Source of the DNA: Dactylococcopsis salina PCC 8305
GTDB taxonomy: Bacteria > Cyanobacteriota > Cyanobacteriia > Cyanobacteriales > Rubidibacteraceae
Direction: 5' to 3'
Assembly (NCBI RefSeq): GCF_000317615.1
Contig: NC_019780.1
Span: 3,540,722 to 3,604,721 of the forward strand
DNA length: 64,000 bases
Below are positions 61,507 through 64,000 of the stretch, in pieces; position 1 is the first letter of the stretch; each line of letters opens with the position of its first letter. The notes below the pieces were generated by a model, which saw only the letters and a program-made list of their open reading frames with translations, ran no database searches and was not told where the DNA came from. A program made the translations under genes and the position numbers.

Positions 61507-64000
61507 ATGTTCGTTTTAAACCAAAAATTGCCCACTGCTTCTATTCAAAAAATCAACTGGATTAAATCCGAAAAAAATGCCAATGAATTAACTGATAAAA
61601 TTGCGATCGCGCTTCAGATCAAATCTTCTCTCGATCCCTTCACCCTTAAACAGTCTCTTCAAACTTTAACCGATCGTCATCCCCTTCTCTGTCAAAATTA
61701 CTACCAAACTGAGGGAAAATTAGTCGCAGTTGCTGGAGAGAAAACATCGATCGCCCTAGAAACCTTCGCTGCGTCTGATTGGACAGAAGAAACACTCAAC
61801 CATCAGTTATTAGCTTTTGCGAAACATCCCTTTAATTTAGAAAAAGAATCGCCGTTACGATGTGGCTTGTTTCTCGTTTCCTCAACAGAAACGATCCTTG
61901 TTTTAAAATTACATAAAATCGCAGGCGATCAAGAGTCATTAGGAATTTTATTAAGAGAATTAGTGACGGTTTATGAAGCAAAAATTAATCAAGAAACGCC
62001 ACAATTGTTTTCTCCAACCGCATCTTATCAAGATTATATTCAGCAAGAGTTAGCGTTTCTAGAAAGTGAAGAAGGACAAGAATTAAAAGAGGAATGGCGA
62101 TCGCGACTACAGGGAGAACTTCCGATTCTTAATTTACCGAGTTATGGGACTCCTTCTCCTGTGAGAAATGATGAAGGCGCTGCTTATAAAGTTTGTTTAG
62201 ATTCAGATATTGTTCAACAACTGCGTCAGTTAGCACAGGAAAACAAAGTTGATGTTAAGGAAATTTTTTTCAGTGCGTTTCAAGTTTTACTTTACCGCTA
62301 CACTGGAGAAGAAGACTTAAAAATTGCTTTGTATCGAGAGCGAGATCAAGATTTTACAGGGGTGCTGGGGAATTTTACGAGGATCGCGATCGCGCAAACA
62401 GCTTTTTCCGCCAACCTTTCCTTTAGACACTTTTTAGAACAAGTAACCCATACCGTTTCCGAAATCGAAAGCAAAGGAAGTTATCCGTTTCATTTATTAG
62501 TTGAAGAGTTAGAAGAGTCTCTCAATGAGAGTCATTCCCCTATCTGTCAGGTGGCGTTTCAATATTCTCAATCATCTCTTCCGAAAACGCAACAACTGGA
62601 TTTAGAAATCTACAATCTTCCTCAGCAGAGTGTGGACTTTGATTTTAGTCTAGAAATGATTGAACAGTCTCATGGTTTAGAGGCTGTTTTTTATTACGCG
62701 ATCGAGCTTTTAGACAGAGAAACCGTCACTCAATTTGCTCAACATTTCCAGAATTTATTGGTTAGTATTATTGAAAATCCAGAAAGCGCGATCGGAGAAT
62801 TATCAATCCTTAGTGAAGCAGAAAGAGAAACTATCTTAAACTCTTGGAATGAGACAGCAACCGATCGAGATTTATCCCACTGTCTTCCGCAACTATTCGC
62901 GGAGCAAGTAGAACGTAACCCCAACGCGATCGCGCTCAGTTTCCAATCTCAAACAATAACTTATCAGGAACTCAATCACCACAGCAACCAAGTCGCCCAT
63001 TATCTGCGTCGTCTGGGAGTGAAACCCGAAACGCCAGTGGGAATCTGTATCGAACGCTGTTTAGACATGGTGGTGGGATTATTGGGAATCCTCAAAGCAG
63101 GTGGGGCTTATGTTCCTCTCGATCCCGCTTATCCCCGCGATCGGGTTGACTATATGTTAACCGATTCCCAAGCGCCAGTCTTGTTAACGCAAAGTCATCT
63201 CACAGAACAATTTTCCAACTATCAGGGAACAATCGTCTGTCTGGATCGGGATCGGGACGCGATCGCGCAAGAAGATGATAAAAATCTCGAATCTGGATTA
63301 ACCGCAGACAATCTCGCTTACATTATCTACACATCAGGATCAACAGGAAAACCGAAAGGAGTCCAGATTCCTCATCGCTGTTTGACCAACTTCTTACAAT
63401 CCATGCGCAACACCCCTGGGCTGAGTGCTGAGGATACCTTACTGGCGGTGACGACCATTTGTTTTGATATTGCGGGATTAGAGTTGTATCTTCCTCTGAT
63501 TGTAGGCGCAAAAGTTGTTATTGCGAGTCGGGAAGTGGCGACAGATGGCTGGCGCTTATCAGAAACGATCGAGACTGAGAAAATAACCGTGATGCAAGCA
63601 ACCCCTGCAACGTGGCAAATGTTACTGGCGGTTGGGTTTACTCGCGGTAAAGGTTTAAAGGTTTTAAGCGGAGGGGAAGCGTTACCCATGAAACTGGGCG
63701 ATCGCCTGTTGGAAACTGGGGCTGAGGTTTGGAATCTCTATGGTCCCACAGAAACAACGATTTGGTCAGCCGTCTATAAGGTAGATCGGGAAAATCGCAT
63801 CAAAGTAACGATCGCACCGATTGGGAAACCGATCGCCAACACTCAGATTTACATTTTAGATTCTTATTTGCAACCCGTCCCCATCGGCGTTACAGGAGAG
63901 ATTTACATCGGGGGAGACGGTGTCGGAAGAGGTTATCTCAATCGTCCAGAGTTGACCGCAGAAAGATTCCTTTCCAGTCCTTTTCATCCAGAGAATACCT
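61507..64000 (+). CDS. Non-ribosomal peptide synthetase, 5' part (C-A, glycine-type A domain), cut by window end
   Basis: An uninterrupted frame runs from ATG 61507 to the end (831 codons). Residues about 1-430 are a condensation domain that lacks a clear C1 motif. Its active-site motif reads HKIAGDQ (61912-61932) where HHxxxDG is expected, so the catalytic second histidine is lysine. An adenylation domain follows: YIIYTSGSTGKPKGV (A3), FDIAGLELYL, NLYGPTETTIW (A5) and GEIYIGGDGVGRGYLNRPELTAERF (A7-A8 region). The pocket residues read D-I-L-Q-L-G-L-I-W, a known glycine code. The peptidyl carrier domain would lie beyond the window. A glycine-starting module is likely. Confidence 0.93.
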   Translation, partial: MFVLNQKLPTASIQKINWIKSEKNANELTDKIAIALQIKSSLDPFTLKQSLQTLTDRHPLLCQNYYQTEGKLVAVAGEKTSIALETFAASDWTEETLNHQLLAFAKHPFNLEKESPLRCGLFLVSSTETILVLKLHKIAGDQESLGILLRELVTVYEAKINQETPQLFSPTASYQDYIQQELAFLESEEGQELKEEWRSRLQGELPILNLPSYGTPSPVRNDEGAAYKVCLDSDIVQQLRQLAQENKVDVKEIFFSAFQVLLYRYTGEEDLKIALYRERDQDFTGVLGNFTRIAIAQTAFSANLSFRHFLEQVTHTVSEIESKGSYPFHLLVEELEESLNESHSPICQVAFQYSQSSLPKTQQLDLEIYNLPQQSVDFDFSLEMIEQSHGLEAVFYYAIELLDRETVTQFAQHFQNLLVSIIENPESAIGELSILSEAERETILNSWNETATDRDLSHCLPQLFAEQVERNPNAIALSFQSQTITYQELNHHSNQVAHYLRRLGVKPETPVGICIERCLDMVVGLLGILKAGGAYVPLDPAYPRDRVDYMLTDSQAPVLLTQSHLTEQFSNYQGTIVCLDRDRDAIAQEDDKNLESGLTADNLAYIIYTSGSTGKPKGVQIPHRCLTNFLQSMRNTPGLSAEDTLLAVTTICFDIAGLELYLPLIVGAKVVIASREVATDGWRLSETIETEKITVMQATPATWQMLLAVGFTRGKGLKVLSGGEALPMKLGDRLLETGAEVWNLYGPTETTIWSAVYKVDRENRIKVTIAPIGKPIANTQIYILDSYLQPVPIGVTGEIYIGGDGVGRGYLNRPELTAERFLSSPFHPENT

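Overview
The window is chromosomal DNA from a cyanobacterium. It carries kaiABC, the magnesium-chelatase subunit chlH, a BicA-type bicarbonate transporter, the thylakoid c-type cytochrome factor ccsB, hmpF pilus-motility genes, many cyanobacteria-only DUF families, and very frequent HIP1 octamers (GCGATCGC). The dense load of intergenic simple repeats and the BicA-type transporter would suit a unicellular halotolerant lineage of the Dactylococcopsis/Halothece kind, but that placement is a guess.

Layout. 1-16.8 kb holds housekeeping genes: oxygen-dependent protoporphyrinogen oxidase, pth, a GntR regulator, an intron-less tRNA-Leu(UAA) with a decayed helicase fragment directly behind it, a DMT exporter, small cyanobacterial proteins, a minus-strand run (cysteine desulfurase, DUF1995, ABA4-like, membrane protein, Uma2), then hemL and chlH, a truncated RAYT transposase and a VanX-like dipeptidase. 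Three tetrapyrrole genes (hemG, hemL, chlH) lie within 15.6 kb.

17.3-26.4 kb is a defence island. An Eco57I-type N6-adenine methyltransferase/restriction protein and a PLD-nuclease/SNF2-helicase fusion bracket 2.5 kb of accessory genes: an Abi_2 (HEPN) protein with its own promoter and a candidate leader RNA, an orphan MNT nucleotidyltransferase, a UPF0175/DUF3368 toxin-antitoxin pair with an internally deleted toxin, and a DUF5678 protein. The methyltransferase gene has been invaded in frame by two intergenic repeat families. A 1.3 kb gene-free stretch follows, with three unrelated tandem arrays in a row.

27.8-46.6 kb returns to core genes: ftsH, recX, a coiled-coil repeat protein, rseP-nth (overlapping), rpsN, a 75-bp tandem array interrupted by a MITE, a DUF58 pseudogene, purF, recN, purH, and the clock operon kaiABC, divergent from a large histidine kinase with degenerate receiver domains.

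46.8-64 kb holds a RelBE-type toxin-antitoxin pair, the SulP/BicA transporter, a zinc-ribbon protein divergent from ccsB, tilS, an hmpF-cheW-MCP pilus-chemotaxis locus running into mlaE and DUF3119, then DUF3086, a secreted fasciclin protein, a second DMT exporter, and the 5' part of an NRPS gene. Its condensation domain is degenerate and its adenylation domain carries a classical glycine specificity code; the gene runs off the window end.

Repeats are a dominant theme: GGTTGGGT...ACCCAAC elements, ACTGGTCACTG arrays, a palindrome with arms GAGACGTTCC/GGAACGTCTC, C-run/G-run palindromes, and a 172-173 bp MITE with terminal inverted repeats and clean target duplications.
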